Source: Rhynchopus euleeides (taxonomy: Eukaryota > Euglenozoa > Diplonemea > Diplonemida > Diplonemidae). Taken from it: 64,000 nt of DNA. This document shows, in pieces, positions 30,973-42,406 of this stretch (positions are counted from its first letter, which is position 1; every line of letters begins with the position of its first letter). The stretch is taken from the NCBI GenBank assembly GCA_963210315.1, contig OY723249.1, positions 1,798,569 to 1,862,568 on the forward strand. The letters are read 5' to 3'. Made by a program: the position numbers and the translations under genes. The notes below the pieces were generated by a model. That model had not been told where the DNA came from, searched no databases, and saw only the letters and a program-made list of their open reading frames with translations.

Positions 30973-32124
30973 CAGGGGCTTAGCTTGGATTTTGGGGTTG
31001 GGGCCGAAACTCGGTCAGACTCGGTCACAGTACACACAGTTGAGTTGCCCCCCACCACCCCGTTCACCCAGAATTCGACGTTGCTGCCTTCCCGGATCCC
31101 CCCCTTCTAGAACACCAGCTCAGCAACCAGGTCTGCAGCCTCAACCTGAGTTTGCTTGGTTGCCTTTGTAGGTGCTGCATTGGTAGTTTCCCGCCAGTGG
31201 CGGATGCAGTCCCGGCAGCGCAAATAGTCCTGAAGTGGGCCGAAAAAGAGCCTTCTTGGTGATCCCGTGAACTTTTCTACCTCGCAAGACTGGCTACGGG
31301 GATACCCTGTGAATCTTCGCGACTTTCCACTCCCGCAAAGAGTACATTTGCAAGGCTTTCGCTGCTCAGTTGGCGAAGCCTGGTGGAGACAAAGCGGGGC
31401 TTGGAAAACAAGCATTCAACAGAAGCAGTGCCCAGCTGCCGTTGTCGATGCAACATTTCTACTGGAGATGCGGACAGTCAAGGGAGGTGAAGAGCGCAGC
31501 GAATACGCAGCTGCAGAGATGGGACCCTATCTCATCAAGGGTCACTTCTGGGCGCTTGTTCATGGCAGAGCAGGGTGCGCGAGGCCAATGCATTCCTGAT
31601 TAGATGCAAGCTGGAGTAGCTTGCACGTGAGAGCGAGGTTTCCCGAGGTAAACCGCTGAATAACCTCCTGCAGGCCCAACTTCCGAAACTCGGAACAGAC
31701 ACCCGGGCTCCTGCAGAAGGGCAGTCTTGTGCGCCTGTGCCCACTTCAGTGGGTGTGCTGCTGGGGCATTGAAGTCCGGGCAAGGGTACGCGCCAGTGAT
31801 CCCCGAGAGAGGTGCCATGCAATGGTCAGCGATGTGGCCCAGAGCCTCCTGCACCTGCGTGCCCACCATGTTGCCGGGAGACGGAATTCGAGACTGCTGA
31901 CGTTATTCGCGGGCTAGCGACGGATACGGGACAGAAGGAGAATGGGGTGTTCGCGTTCCGCTCGCACGCGTGCTTCACCTCCTGTGCTGCTGCACCCCAT
32001 AAAAAATCCGATTTTTTCGCGGGAATTTTTGCCTTTTTTTTTTTTTGGGCTGACCGAGTTTTTTTCCGGGTTTGGCTGAAACTCGGTCAGCTGACCGAGT
32101 TTCCCCCCCCAAGCTAAGCCTCTG
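30973..32124. mobile_element. hAT-like element, 1152 bp, with 8-bp target duplication
   Basis: Ends CAGGGGCTTAGCTTGG (30973) and, inverted, CAGAGGCTTAGCTTGG (ending 32124). GAAACTCGGTCAG occurs just inside both ends. CGCGTGTG is duplicated exactly at 30965-30972 and 32125-32132. CAG(G/A)G-type ends with an 8-bp duplication are the signature of the hAT superfamily. The interior holds fragmentary minus-strand coding sequence. Confidence 0.86.
31104..31900 (-). pseudogene. Fragmented coding sequence inside the hAT-like element
   Basis: Minus-strand frames with protein-like content: 31869-31600 (VGTQVQEALGHIADHCMAPL…), about 31563-31459 (NKRPEVTLDEIGSHLC…) and 31415-31107 (CTLCGSGKSRRFTGYP…LRCRDCIRHWRETTNAA…). 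They lie in different frames with stops between. Paired Cys in the last piece might be a zinc site. I see no hAT dimerisation motif and cannot say whether this is a transposase remnant or captured cargo. Confidence 0.4.
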
Positions 32125-32132
32125 CGCGTGTG

Positions 32133-33155
32133 TGCCCGCTACAAAACGGGTTTTAAAATAGCCACGTGTGACGCTGCCGTGCCGAGCAGCCCGAACCAAA
32201 GGCTCATTTTTTCACCACTCGGCTCACACACGCTCCTCCTGTCAGTCTCAAAGTCAAAAAGATATGGGGCTGCGCTAAAAAACATCGCCAGCAGCCTGCG
32301 GGGGGTATTTAGCAGCTGCTCTGGGCACTTGTGGGGCGTGATATTTGCTGCGCTTCTGAGTACACCTGGGTATTTTACCGTGAAAACTGTTGCGCGAAGC
32401 AGAGGTCGATTCGGTACTTTTCACTCTTCCCGCCCTCTGTCGCCCTCCCATGCAGCGCACTATCGGGTGACATCGCGCATGAACGAATCCCCCAACCCCA
32501 AACCCCCTCGGCATTTCATCTTTCCACCTCTTTGGGGGTGTCTCCAGGATTGATAGCGAATCACACAAGGTCTGACGGGCGTCACGCCTTGCTTTCGCCG
32601 TTGCTCTCTCCAATGGGCCTCCTGAGAATATCCCGAATTTTTTTTGATGCCCCCCCCCCCCCCGCTCGTCCACCGATGCCACAACTCCGCGCCCTGCATT
32701 TTTCGGCGTGAGACAACTGGGGAAATTTTCTGTGCCTTTAGCTGGATGTTGTGACTCCCCCCACTTCGCACCACTTCGTCAGACTGGGGAGTGGTGCGCA
32801 CAGAGAGGTGGGGTCTGCGTTCGAAGAAGGAACAGAACAACTAGTGGTGCATGTAGGTGCACCACTTCCATCACGCAGGGCGGCTTGTGCCTGCCAAGGG
32901 TGCCGCCACCCGGAGGGGCATGCCCATCGCGGGGCAGTGTAGTAGAAGCACTGCATATCAGAGGAAGCTAACCTGGTTCCGAACACCGCCAGCATCATTC
33001 TGCAGCAGAGCATGGCAGCATGGCGATGCCACTGGGATGGCTGTCCCCCCGCCCGCCCTCCACCGCTCTCCCATTGCCACCGTGTGTGTGTGTGTAGTGA
33101 TAGTGGTTTTAAGTGGGTAACCCTGCGCGGATCTGTGCCCACTCCCCGCCCACCC
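32133..33155. other. Non-coding region
   Basis: C14-type run near 32650. No protein-like frame recognised apart from antisense shadows. Confidence 0.5.
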
Positions 33156-34688
33156 CTACGTCACAGCGGATGCCCCACTCGGGTTAGAGTGTGGGGCCAA
33201 CTCAGTGCCACTCCGAGGAGGGCGTGAGGCATAGCCAGCGTGGTGCGTGCCGCAACAGTGTGTGAGTGATTTCGCACTGCTGTGGCAGTCCCCGCACCGG
33301 CCCATGCGATGCGTCTTGCAAAATTCCATGGTGACTTGCAAGCCGTCGTTCTTCCCGTGGTGGTCCCGGCAGCAGTCCTCTTCCGAGAGGCGCCGGCGCC
33401 GGCAGTCCACGCAGCGGGGTTTCCAGTGCAGAGCGCAGGTAAGCATCTTCGCGTTCCGTCTGGCTCCAGGGGGGGCAGTCCGGGGAGCAGCGCCCCGTCG
33501 TTCCCATGACCGTCCTGTCCGGGCGTTGGCTTGCCGGCTGCTGGCAGTCCATTGCTGGGCCGCTTGCTGCCACCCCTCTGGGTAGTGGGGCTGCGGTGCG
33601 AAGGTTGCGGCCCACGCCATGCCGCGGGAGTGGAAGGCTGTGTCCCGCTGGTTCAAGCCCGGGCCTGCCGTGTGCGCTTGGAGGCTGCGCATCACCGACT
33701 CGGTGGCTGGGCTGAGCTGGGCTCTCCTGGACAGGCCCCCTGCCACGGTTCCCCCGATCGCGGTGAGGACAGTGGAGCTCGCAGTGTGGCCACAGTGCCA
33801 TGGTTGCTTGGAAGTCTTGCGCACCACCTCGCAGAGCTGCCTCAACGAGTGAGCCTTGCCCAGGATGCTCTTCTGGAAGGCTGCGAAGTCCTGCCGCAGC
33901 TGCTCCTGCGAGGTCTCCCCCTGCCTCTCAGCCTCGTCCATGGCGGCGTTGCTCAGGGCGTCCGCATCGACGTTGAGTTCCCTTTTCACGTGCTCATACG
34001 TAAGGGTGATCCGGGGCCCGAGGTCGGCAGCCAGCCGTGCCGTGCTGAGGAAGAGGGGGCGGAGGGATTTATCGCGGCAAACCGCTTCCCCTTTTAGGTG
34101 TCGCAGCACCACCTGCGAGTCACCCCGCACCGTAACGTTCCCCTCAGGGGGCGGGTCGCCCCTTCTGAGCAGCCGTAGGCCCGCCCGAACCCCTTCGTAC
34201 TCAGCGATGTTGTTGCTGCGTACGTTCAGCAGAGGGAGGATCTCTTCCGACACCTTGAGGCCGTCTCGGTAGAGCACCGCACCTGCACCCGCCAGGGCGA
34301 AGGGGGTGCCGTTGTCCCTTGCTCCGCCGTCGAAGTAGAGGGTGAGCCCCGGGGATGCGCCCTCGGGGATGCGTGGGCGGGCCTCCCGCGGCCCCCTCTC
34401 AGGGGGGTCAGGTGTGTGGGGGCGGATGCGGCGCGTTTCGACTTCTGGGAGGGTGAGTGTGTGTGTGTGTCTGGGGCCCGTTCTGCAGCTGACGCCAGCG
34501 CTTTTCGCCTCCGGCTCAACAGCAAAGGAGGGGTGGTGCGCCACGGCGGAAACCTGCTTGGTGCGGGACCCCTTCCCCTTTTTTCTGCACCCCTTCTGCT
34601 CTCTTCTGTTGGGGTCGGTGTGGCATGCATATGGCTCCGATGACCTGCACTTTGTGCCGAACGCACCGCCGCTTGCCAGGAGCCACAT
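33156..34688 (-). CDS. RNase HI domain protein with two tandem Cys/His modules
   Basis: 510 residues from ATG at 34688. The RNase H fold spans about 115-255. It has D120 (YFDGGARDN), E163 (NNIAEYEG), D190 (VRGDSQVV) and D243 (DADALSNAA), the complete catalytic set in the RVT_3/plant-type variant, so cleavage of RNA in RNA-DNA hybrids is expected. After a linker come two copies of a pattern C-x2-H-x4-5-C-x2-C-x8-10-CC-x2-HH-x-G (CALHWKPRCVDC…CCRDHHG and CKTHRMGRCGDC…CCGTHHAG), probably zinc-binding; I do not know this combination. No RT neighbours it, so it may be a host gene or a domesticated element gene. The N-terminal ~100 residues are low-complexity and the true start could be further in. 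Confidence 0.75.
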   Translation of the reverse strand: MWLLASGGAFGTKCRSSEPYACHTDPNRREQKGCRKKGKGSRTKQVSAVAHHPSFAVEPEAKSAGVSCRTGPRHTHTLTLPEVETRRIRPHTPDPPERGPREARPRIPEGASPGLTLYFDGGARDNGTPFALAGAGAVLYRDGLKVSEEILPLLNVRSNNIAEYEGVRAGLRLLRRGDPPPEGNVTVRGDSQVVLRHLKGEAVCRDKSLRPLFLSTARLAADLGPRITLTYEHVKRELNVDADALSNAAMDEAERQGETSQEQLRQDFAAFQKSILGKAHSLRQLCEVVRKTSKQPWHCGHTASSTVLTAIGGTVAGGLSRRAQLSPATESVMRSLQAHTAGPGLNQRDTAFHSRGMAWAATFAPQPHYPEGWQQAAQQWTASSRQANARTGRSWERRGAAPRTAPPGARRNAKMLTCALHWKPRCVDCRRRRLSEEDCCRDHHGKNDGLQVTMEFCKTHRMGRCGDCHSSAKSLTHCCGTHHAGYASRPPRSGTELAPHSNPSGASAVT

Positions 34689-35076
34689 CACTGTATCATA
34701 TCTGCAAGGAATGAACGCAATTGTCTCTGCACGGATTGTTGTTTGTTGGTGCGGCTGTTTTATATCGCTACTGTAGTTCCGACCGACAAAGCGGGGTGAA
34801 AGTTACGAAGGCACGACTGAAGCTTTTGGATCGGCACATTCGGGCCACTTTTTTATTCACAGGATGTGTTCAGACAGGATGTTGTCTACAAAGCAAAATG
34901 TGCAGGCTGTGTGTGTGGTGAATATTGTACTCCGACGGATACACTATCAACGCCGCAGGGCGTGGCGGAGCAGCGATATCTCGCGATGCGGGATGTGTTG
35001 GAGTTGTGTATGTGTCTGTGTGCGAATGTAGCATCAGAGTTCCACTCGAGTGCGACCACTGAAAAACAAGCTTACC

Positions 35077-35118
<42 letters not shown>

Positions 35119-35821
35119 TATCGCGCATGGCTGCGTCTCGCGCAAAAGAGCAGCAGCAGTGGTGAACAGGTGGGCTCCTGATGCAAGCAACACGGGTGAG
35201 GGACCCCTTCTTCGCATTCTGGTTTTGCACACTTGCCGATTTTTTCCGGCCCCAACAAGCAAACAGAAGAAGTCGTGAAGAAAGGCAGCGTATCCCGTTG
35301 TTGGTACCCTGTTGGTGGTGCGTTGTTGGTTCTCTGCGACCTGCAGCCACCCGAGCATCACCCCCCCGAAGCCCCCGCACTCTGCCCCCACCCACGGGGA
35401 AAATAAATATCTCACTGCGAGCAATAGAACTTGGGCGGCAAACCGCAAACCCTGCGTATGTTAGCTCCCCCCCCCCCCTTCGTATTATCCGAGGGGCGGG
35501 GGGGGGGGGCTGCACCCCCACCCCCCCCCCTTCTCTGCATCGCCCTTTTTCTCTCCCTTAGCGCTTTCCTCCAGCGAAGTGAGGCGTTTCAGCCCTTGGG
35601 CAATAAAGCCAAAATCCCAGGATACAATATCGAGTGGCATGATTGGGTGGGAGAGGGGGGGGATTGGTGAGAAGGCTGTGTGTGGTTGGGCGGCATGTCG
35701 CCAGGTCCGCGGGTGTTCGGTGATCGCATCTCAGAAGCGCGGTGATGGTGGCGGGGTGGGGGTGTGTGGGGTGGGTGGAAGGATCCCGCCCACCCACCCC
35801 CCCCCCCCCCCAATGAGACTT
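34689..35821. other. Non-coding region with GT microsatellite
   Basis: Contains (GT)19 at 35079-35117, C and G runs near 35470-35530, and C15 at 35797-35811, ten bases before a TIR element. Confidence 0.55.
35079..35117 (+). repeat. (GT)19 microsatellite
   Basis: Uninterrupted GT dinucleotides; may adopt Z-form and be length-variable. Confidence 0.95.
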
Positions 35822-36512
35822 CACGGTGGGATCTTGTAAATTTTACATGTATAACTACAAGTATATACATGTATTATACATGTATAATACTTGCATGTCA
35901 ACTATTATACATGTATAATACATGTATATGCCTGAAATATACATGTAAAATACATGTATATCAAGTAAAAATACAAGTATAATACTTGCATGTCAACTAT
36001 TATACTTGTATTTTTACTTGATATACATGTATTTTACATGTATATTTCAGGCATTTACATGTATTTTACATGTATAATACTTGTCATGCAAGTATTATAC
36101 ATGTAAAATACTTGCATGACAAGTAAAATACTTGCATGCAAGTAAAATACATGTATTTTACTTGCATGCAAGTATTTTACTTGTCATGCAAGTATTATAC
36201 ATGTATTTTACTTGTCATGCAAGTATTTTACATGTATAATACTTGCATGACAAGTATTATACATGTAAAATACATGTAAATGCCTGAAATATACATGTAA
36301 AATACATGTATATCAAGTAAAAATACAAGTATAATAGTTGACATGCAAGTATTATACTTGTATTTTTACTTGATATACATGTATTTTACATGTATATTTC
36401 AGGCATATCCATGTATTATACATGTATAATAGTTGACATGCAAGTATTATACATGTATAATACATGTATATACTTGTAGTTATACATGTAAAATTTACAA
36501 GATCCCACCGTG
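35822..36512. mobile_element. Intact 691-bp CACGGTGGG-type palindromic TIR element
   Basis: Perfect inverted ends of at least 40 bases beginning CACGGTGGGATCTTGTAAAT. TT flanks both sides. The whole interior is built from ACATGTA, CTTGCATG(CAAG), TATCAAGTA and GCCTGAAATATACATG words in both orientations, so the element is one extended imperfect palindrome. No coding capacity. It is the reference that shows where the copy at 1338-3295 was interrupted. Confidence 0.88.
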
Positions 36513-36992
36513 TTTAAGGCAAATCAGCAAACAAAGCCAACGGTCAGCGCAGGGCACAGCATGACATGGCATGCCAACACCACCGTTCTTCTGTCGACAT
36601 AGCGTACGTCGCTGCCCTGGTCGTATCGTCCGCCAGGCGTGGTCATCGATGCCAAACAAAAGCACTGTGACCCCACTCTGCCCCTATATCTCAGCGCTGC
36701 AGCAGATGCAGCAACGTGTCAGCCCAATGGGTGCGAAGAGCGATCTGGTGAATACAGCCCCACCCCTCCCTCCTCCACCTCCTCCACCCCCGCCTCCCCA
36801 CCTCCCCCGGGTGGCATCAGGCTTTGTGCACCCCCCAATCGGTTTACAATCACCCCCCACCCCACCACACGCCACCACACGCCACCACACCGCCATCAAC
36901 CCGTTCAGGAAAGCACTGCCAGAGACACACAGCACCGTAGCTGCTGTGCCTCCACCTGACACATACACGGCAGTGCGCCATTCTCCCATACA
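36513..36992. other. Upstream region of the DnaJ-like gene
   Basis: Pyrimidine-rich. I searched for a J domain exon (HPD loop) on both strands and found none. Confidence 0.5.
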
Positions 36993-37766
36993 ATGGACCC
37001 CGAGATGATGTTTAACATGATGGGCGGCAAGGGTGGGGGCTACCATGGCGGCATGGGCCACCGGAGCATGAAGCCGCAGTCCATCGCAGCGCCTGTGGAT
37101 GTGACGCTTCTGGAGCTCTACCTGGGGGAGGGGACAAAGGTCATGGATATGGACGACCTGGCAAACGATGAGATGCGCGACATGCAGGTTGCAGGAAAGT
37201 ACGACGTCCAGATCAAGCCCGGCCACCGCCCGGGATCGCGCATCACCTTTCCGGGGGAGGGCATCAAGATGCCCGGGGTGGAGGGGCGGGGCGACCTTGC
37301 TGCCATCCTCGAGCTGAAGGAGGACGACACCCCTGGGTTCAGCATCGTGAATGAGGACGACCTCCTGTCGACCCTCCCCATCACGCTGCCGCAGGCGCTG
37401 TGCGGCTTCTCTGTGGAGTTCAAGCATATCGACGGGGCGCTGCTGCTGCTGCACCACAGCAAGGTCTGCTCCCCCGACGACGTGCTGCGCGTTGCAGGCA
37501 AGGGCCTCCCGAAGGAGGACGAGTCCCGCGGCGACCTTCTCCTCAAACTCCAGATCGCGTTCCCTCGCGTGCTGGAGGAAGACCAGGTGTCGGGTGTGCG
37601 CCCACTCCTCGCTTCGCGCAGCATGATTGCACTGTACGACGAGGAACCCGAAATCCACCGCGACTTCGACGACGTCTCGCCCGAAGAATGGAAGGCAAAG
37701 ATCGACGGCGAGAACGATTCTGATGACGAGGATGAAGGGCCCCGTGTCGCCTGCGCGCATCAGTAA
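36993..37766 (+). CDS. DnaJ C-terminal-domain protein lacking a J domain
   Basis: 257 residues, single exon, ATG 36993. A short Met/Gly-rich N-terminus is followed by two substrate-binding beta domains of class II Hsp40: CTD-I about 33-112 (VDVTLLELYLGEGTK…VQIKPGHRPGSRITFPGEG…GRGDLAAILELKED) and CTD-II about 113-195 (…LPQALCGFSVEFKHIDG…GKGLP…RGDLLLKLQIAFP). There is no Cys-rich zinc domain and no HPD-containing J domain here or upstream. The tail is acidic (DSDDEDEG). It should bind client peptides and perhaps dimerise but cannot stimulate Hsp70 unless a J domain is supplied in trans. An undetected 5' exon remains possible. Confidence 0.82.
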   Translation: MDPEMMFNMMGGKGGGYHGGMGHRSMKPQSIAAPVDVTLLELYLGEGTKVMDMDDLANDEMRDMQVAGKYDVQIKPGHRPGSRITFPGEGIKMPGVEGRGDLAAILELKEDDTPGFSIVNEDDLLSTLPITLPQALCGFSVEFKHIDGALLLLHHSKVCSPDDVLRVAGKGLPKEDESRGDLLLKLQIAFPRVLEEDQVSGVRPLLASRSMIALYDEEPEIHRDFDDVSPEEWKAKIDGENDSDDEDEGPRVACAHQ

Positions 37767-39110
37767 CGTAGGGCAGCACGGTGTGTGCGTCACAGGTGAT
37801 GGAGGCAGCTTGTCGGCGATGTCATCCGCACCGCTCTGGGGAAAACAAACCCCCCGCATGTGCATGCTGGAGGGCAGCCAGAGCGGGGCAAGGCAGGGAC
37901 ACAAGGGAATGCAGGCAGAGCGATTGTGCTGCGCAGAGCTTGCAGCTGAGGCGGTGATATGAGTGGTGGGCAATGCCCGAATGGCTTTGTGTTGGCTAGC
38001 CTTGGCGGGGCTCGGGTGGGGGTTTTTTTTTTTTGGACCTTGCGGAAGGCCTTGTTTCCGGCGTCGTGTGCAAGCTTGCCCGCCCCTGCAGGCTTCTTGT
38101 GGGGGGGAGGAGTCGAGCTTCGGTTTGTATGTATGTTGATGTGAAGTTCGCCATATTATTATAGAGAGACATGCACACCACATCCAGTCCTCCTAGCTTA
38201 GTCCCAGTTGTGTGAGGCTGTCTTCTCTTTTCTGAAAACAACGTTGTGGGGTGGGGTGTGGGCGGTGTGCACTCACAGAGGTGTGGGGCGGGGGGTCTGT
38301 GTTCCAACCAAACATAACACCGCCCCCACTGCACCCCCCTCCCCCTCTCTCTCTCTCTCTCTCTTTTCCCCACTACTCTGCACTTGCTGTTCCCTACTTC
38401 ATGGCCCCCACAACCCCTCATTCATCTTAACCCTCGTGTGCACACACACTTGGCAACCTGAACCCGGGTCCGGTTCCCCCAAGCTAAGCCCAGTGGCAGC
38501 GTGCCCCTCCTCCCAGAATGCCCAGATCTTCTTCGGGCATCGTGTGTCTCTTCCTGTATCTTGAGGTGTTTCGCTGGACACCTGTTTAGAATTGCCTGAT
38601 CGATGCCGTGAGGACCAACCGTTCGGTCCCCTTGCGATGTTGGTTTCTGTGACCCATCTCCCCACCCCGACTTCCCCTCCACGCCTGGCAGGCGTGTCTG
38701 GCTATACCTTTAGACAGTGACCCGCCATGCCGGGAAGTGATGTGTGCCGCCGCAGAATTTTCCACCCCACCGCCCCCCCCCGAAAACATCGGCAAATGTT
38801 GCTCTTGTTTTTGCCGCGCTGCTGTACTGTACGCTTCACGCCTCCCAACACTCTCACATGACACTGCAGGACAGTAGCACAGCCGCCTCCCATCCCCCCA
38901 CCCCGGGTACACACGCGCCAGAAAGTGGGCTGTCGGTTGCTGTTCTATTCGAGCTTCCCCATCTCCCCACCACAGGCACGCCGCTCGCTTTGTGGAGAGT
39001 TGGGGCTTGCTTGGTAGGTAGGCGGGGGGGGGTGTGGTTTTGCTGCCGCAAGTCACACGCGCCTGCTCCTGCATTTTCCACCCCCACCACCCACCACCCG
39101 CGAGTTTGGG
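37767..39110. other. Intergenic region with a solitary hAT-like end
   Basis: CCCCCAAGCTAAGCCCAGTG at about 38475-38494 resembles the inner end of the hAT-like element at 30973 (CTTAGCTTGG), without a partner nearby. A CT microsatellite is at about 38343-38363. No gene recognised. Confidence 0.5.
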
Positions 39111-41012
39111 ATGGATTTTGACGACGCGACGGGAAATGGGTCCGACTCCCAGTCATGCAATAACTTCGGCGGGAGCGAGGATGCTGACACCGTCAGCGAA
39201 ACCCTCGTCTGGGTCGGAACATTCATGGTGATCCTGGCAAGCTTTGTGTCTTGCTTCGGCCTGAACCTGCAGAAGCTCAGCCACAACCGCAACGAAACGA
39301 AAGAGGCCCACGACAGGAAGCCGATGTGGAAGTCGTGGCGTTGGGTGCTGGGGATGCTCTGCATGGTGTTGGGGAGTCTGCTGGATGTGATGGCGCTCCC
39401 GTTCGTCCCGATGTCGCGTGTGTCGGCGCTGGGCGCTTCAGGCATGATTGCGAATATCATGATCACACCCGTGTTCCTGAAGGAGAAGCTGACGAAGCAT
39501 GACATCGTGGGGGGTGTGGTCACGATCATCGGCACCACCCTTGCGTGTTACTTCGGGGCGTCGACAGAGCCTGTCATCACTTCCGACTGCCTTCTTCTGA
39601 ACTTCACCCAGAAGCTGTTTGTCTTCTTCGCTGTTGTCGTCGTCATCTTCCTCGGTGGGCTGTACTACCTGATGGAAGGCTTCAAGCGGAAGCAGGCTGC
39701 TGCGGTGCAGGCGGGGCTTGTCGTGCAGTTCCTGGAGTGTGTCGGGGCGTGGGAAAACATGGAAGCCCTCCGTGAGCTTCCGGAGGACAAGTACTTCATA
39801 TTTGTGTACCGGTTCGGGCCCCAGTTCTACCCCGTGGTGTTTGCGGTGTTCTCAGGCACTGTCGGGGCCTTCTCTGTGATGTTTGTGAAGGTATGCCGCT
39901 TGGCCTATAGCGAATCACCTCGAAGGACGGCTTCATGCCATCTCACATGCTGTAGGAAAGGTCGTTCAGAGCTGTTGATCACATGGGCCTTCTGGTGACA
40001 TTGTGCACATCACTGTGGTTTTCGATACGAAAGTAGGCCAAACAGGGCCTACCCTTGTCACACCCACACCACACACAGGCAGCGCTGATCTTCGTTGAGA
40101 ACGCGTTCCGCGGCGTCGACGTCGGGAAGTCCATCGGGCTGACCATTGCCTTCCTCATCCCCACAGCGCTGCTGATGATGAACCAGATCCGCTACCTCAA
40201 CACCTCCCTGCAGATCTACCGCGACGCCCTCTTCGTGCTGCCCGTCTACCAGGCGCTGTGGATTGCGGTGGGCATCATCTCCGGCCTCATCTTCTACAGG
40301 GTATGCCCCTGAGCCCTGCACAGCACCCCACACACCGATCCCCTCCCGAAGGGGGTGGGCCACCAGGACCCTACCCTGACACACCTGCCCCCTCACACCC
40401 CGCATATTTAACTCACGCTCGCAATACCCTTCTTCAGTGAAGTTTGTTGTTACGGCTGAGCGCACAAGACAACACCAATACATTCATCACGCGTGGTTCT
40501 TCACCTGAGGGTTTGGCTCACTAGCAACACCTTTACGATTCACAAAAGTATAAGTATTATTTTATCGACACCTTCTACAGGAGTACGAGGGCATCGAGGG
40601 CAACCACATGACGATCTTCATATTCGGTGTGCTGATCGCACTGGGCGGCATCATCATTCTCTCTCGGCGCACGTCAGTCACGCCTGAAGTGTCGTCCCCG
40701 CTTGGCAACGGCGTTCCGTGTGTGGAGGTGGTAGCTGACGATACCGACGACAGCACGAGCGTCTCCGAGTCGACTGCGGTGAAATTCCGCAACTCCTTCA
40801 TGCAGAACTCGATGGGCTCGCTGGCGACCGGGCGGCACACCCTGCTGGCACGTGGGTCCCTTGCGGAGTCCTTCTCCCTGCGCACGGGTGACGTGCTGAC
40901 GGCACACCCGCCCCACGGCCACCCACAGGAAGGCGACTCGCCCATCGACGAGGGGAGGCCTCTGGTGGCTCAGAGGAGCACGCTCGTCAACAGCCCCCGT
41001 TCTTCCATATAG
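39111..41012 (+). CDS. NIPA-family magnesium transporter-like membrane protein, paralogue 2
   Basis: Three exons, 39111-39890, 40079-40300 and 40581-41012, give 477 residues; both introns start GTATGCC and are phase 0. Joining restores MFVK-AALIFVENAF and IFYR-EYEGIEGN, the counterparts of paralogue 3. Conserved blocks: ASFVSCFGLNLQKLSHN, ALPFVPMSRVSALGAS, NIMITPVFLKEKLTKHD, FGPQFYPVVFAVFSGTVGA and LNTSLQIYRDALFVLPVYQALW, with about nine membrane segments and a Ser-rich cytoplasmic tail. Start is the first ATG, preceded by C/A-rich DNA. Same proposed Mg2+-transport role as its paralogues. Confidence 0.9.
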
Positions 41013-42406
41013 TGTCGAACACCGTATCCCGGGCTTTGTGACGGGGGTGCTGCGGGGTGGCCGATTCAGAGATCTCTCATCGGCGTGTGGGTCAGGCCGG
41101 TTGGTTGGAGGGAACCCCCCCACCCACCCCCCCCCCCCCCACCCCTCAGTCGAAAACTTGCCCCTCATCTACCACCCACCCCCCGCCCCATTCAAGCCAA
41201 TCTGTTTCGGCGCATTGGTTCGAACGTCAGGCTGGACGGCGATGATGGCAAAAAGAACATTCGTCTGCCTCGTATTTCGCTAGCCCTGGGTGTTATTGAC
41301 ACCCCCCGTTGATGCCTGACGAGGAACCGGTGGGGGTGAGGACGTAGCGTATATGTTAGGTTAAACGATACGGAGTAATGAAGAGTGGTCGACATGGTGC
41401 GAGGGACTGGTTATGCTGCATGTTTTTGTCCAAAAAAAATAGGGGGGGAAAAACCTGCTCGCCCCCCCCCTTCCTCCGGAAGGGCTTTCGCCGCTCCAAA
41501 AAAATGCTGAAAGTGAAACCCCCCTCGGAATGTAGGTCGCCGCACTGACATAGTTCGGCATAGATTCACGGAATCTCCCTCCCCCTCCCCACTCAATCCG
41601 ATTCGCCCCGGGGCAATCCGTTTGCCTTGATTCGCTCTGCTGATGTGGCAACTGTGCCTCTCTTCCCGATCATTGAGAGTGTGGGGTGGGCTGGGGAGGC
41701 TCCACCACAGGCTGGATTGGAATGGAGCCCCGTTGAAATTTGACGGGAAAAAATTGGGCAACAAAAATACCTTCGCAAGATCCGTGGCAATGCCTGCCCA
41801 ATAAATGGACGGCCTTCTCTGTATAAATTGTGTGACTTGTGTTCATCCATGTGAAATGATGTGTCTTGTCTCAGCCATCCAGTGATTCCCTTCTGTTGAT
41901 CGTTCGGCGCCTCCCTTCTGTTTTATGGATCCTTGCGCCCCCCCCCCCCCCCCCCCCTCACTCACACCACTTCACCAGACGTGGGCAATGGTGTGCACAC
42001 ACAAAGGACGGGGGTTCTGGTGTTCCAACAAATCACGTTTTCGCACGCCTGAAAATATCTACAGTCTGCCCCAATGAACACCCCCTGCCCCTCCCACGGT
42101 GGCTGAAGAATGGTGTTGAGTGTTAACCGTGATTCGTTGCGAAGGTATATACGCCCCCTCCATGCCCTGCGTCCTTCATTCTTTCTTTCCACGTGGGGTT
42201 TTTACGATACAGGCGGGACGTGATGCGCTGAAGATGGCGGGAAAAAGACAATAAATATCAGGGGGTGAGCGACGGAGTTTAGCCGCCGCCGCCGCCGCCG
42301 CTGCCATCCGCTGACACACCCATCCCGATGATGTTCGCCCATCGTCTGTACGAAGACCGCACGTCCCCTAACCCCGTCACGCCTCTCTCGGTTGAAAACG
42401 AAAATC
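41013..42406. other. Non-coding region
   Basis: C14-type run near 41120 and C20 at 41938-41957; a (CCG)n stretch near 42285-42301. Nothing else recognised. Confidence 0.55.
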
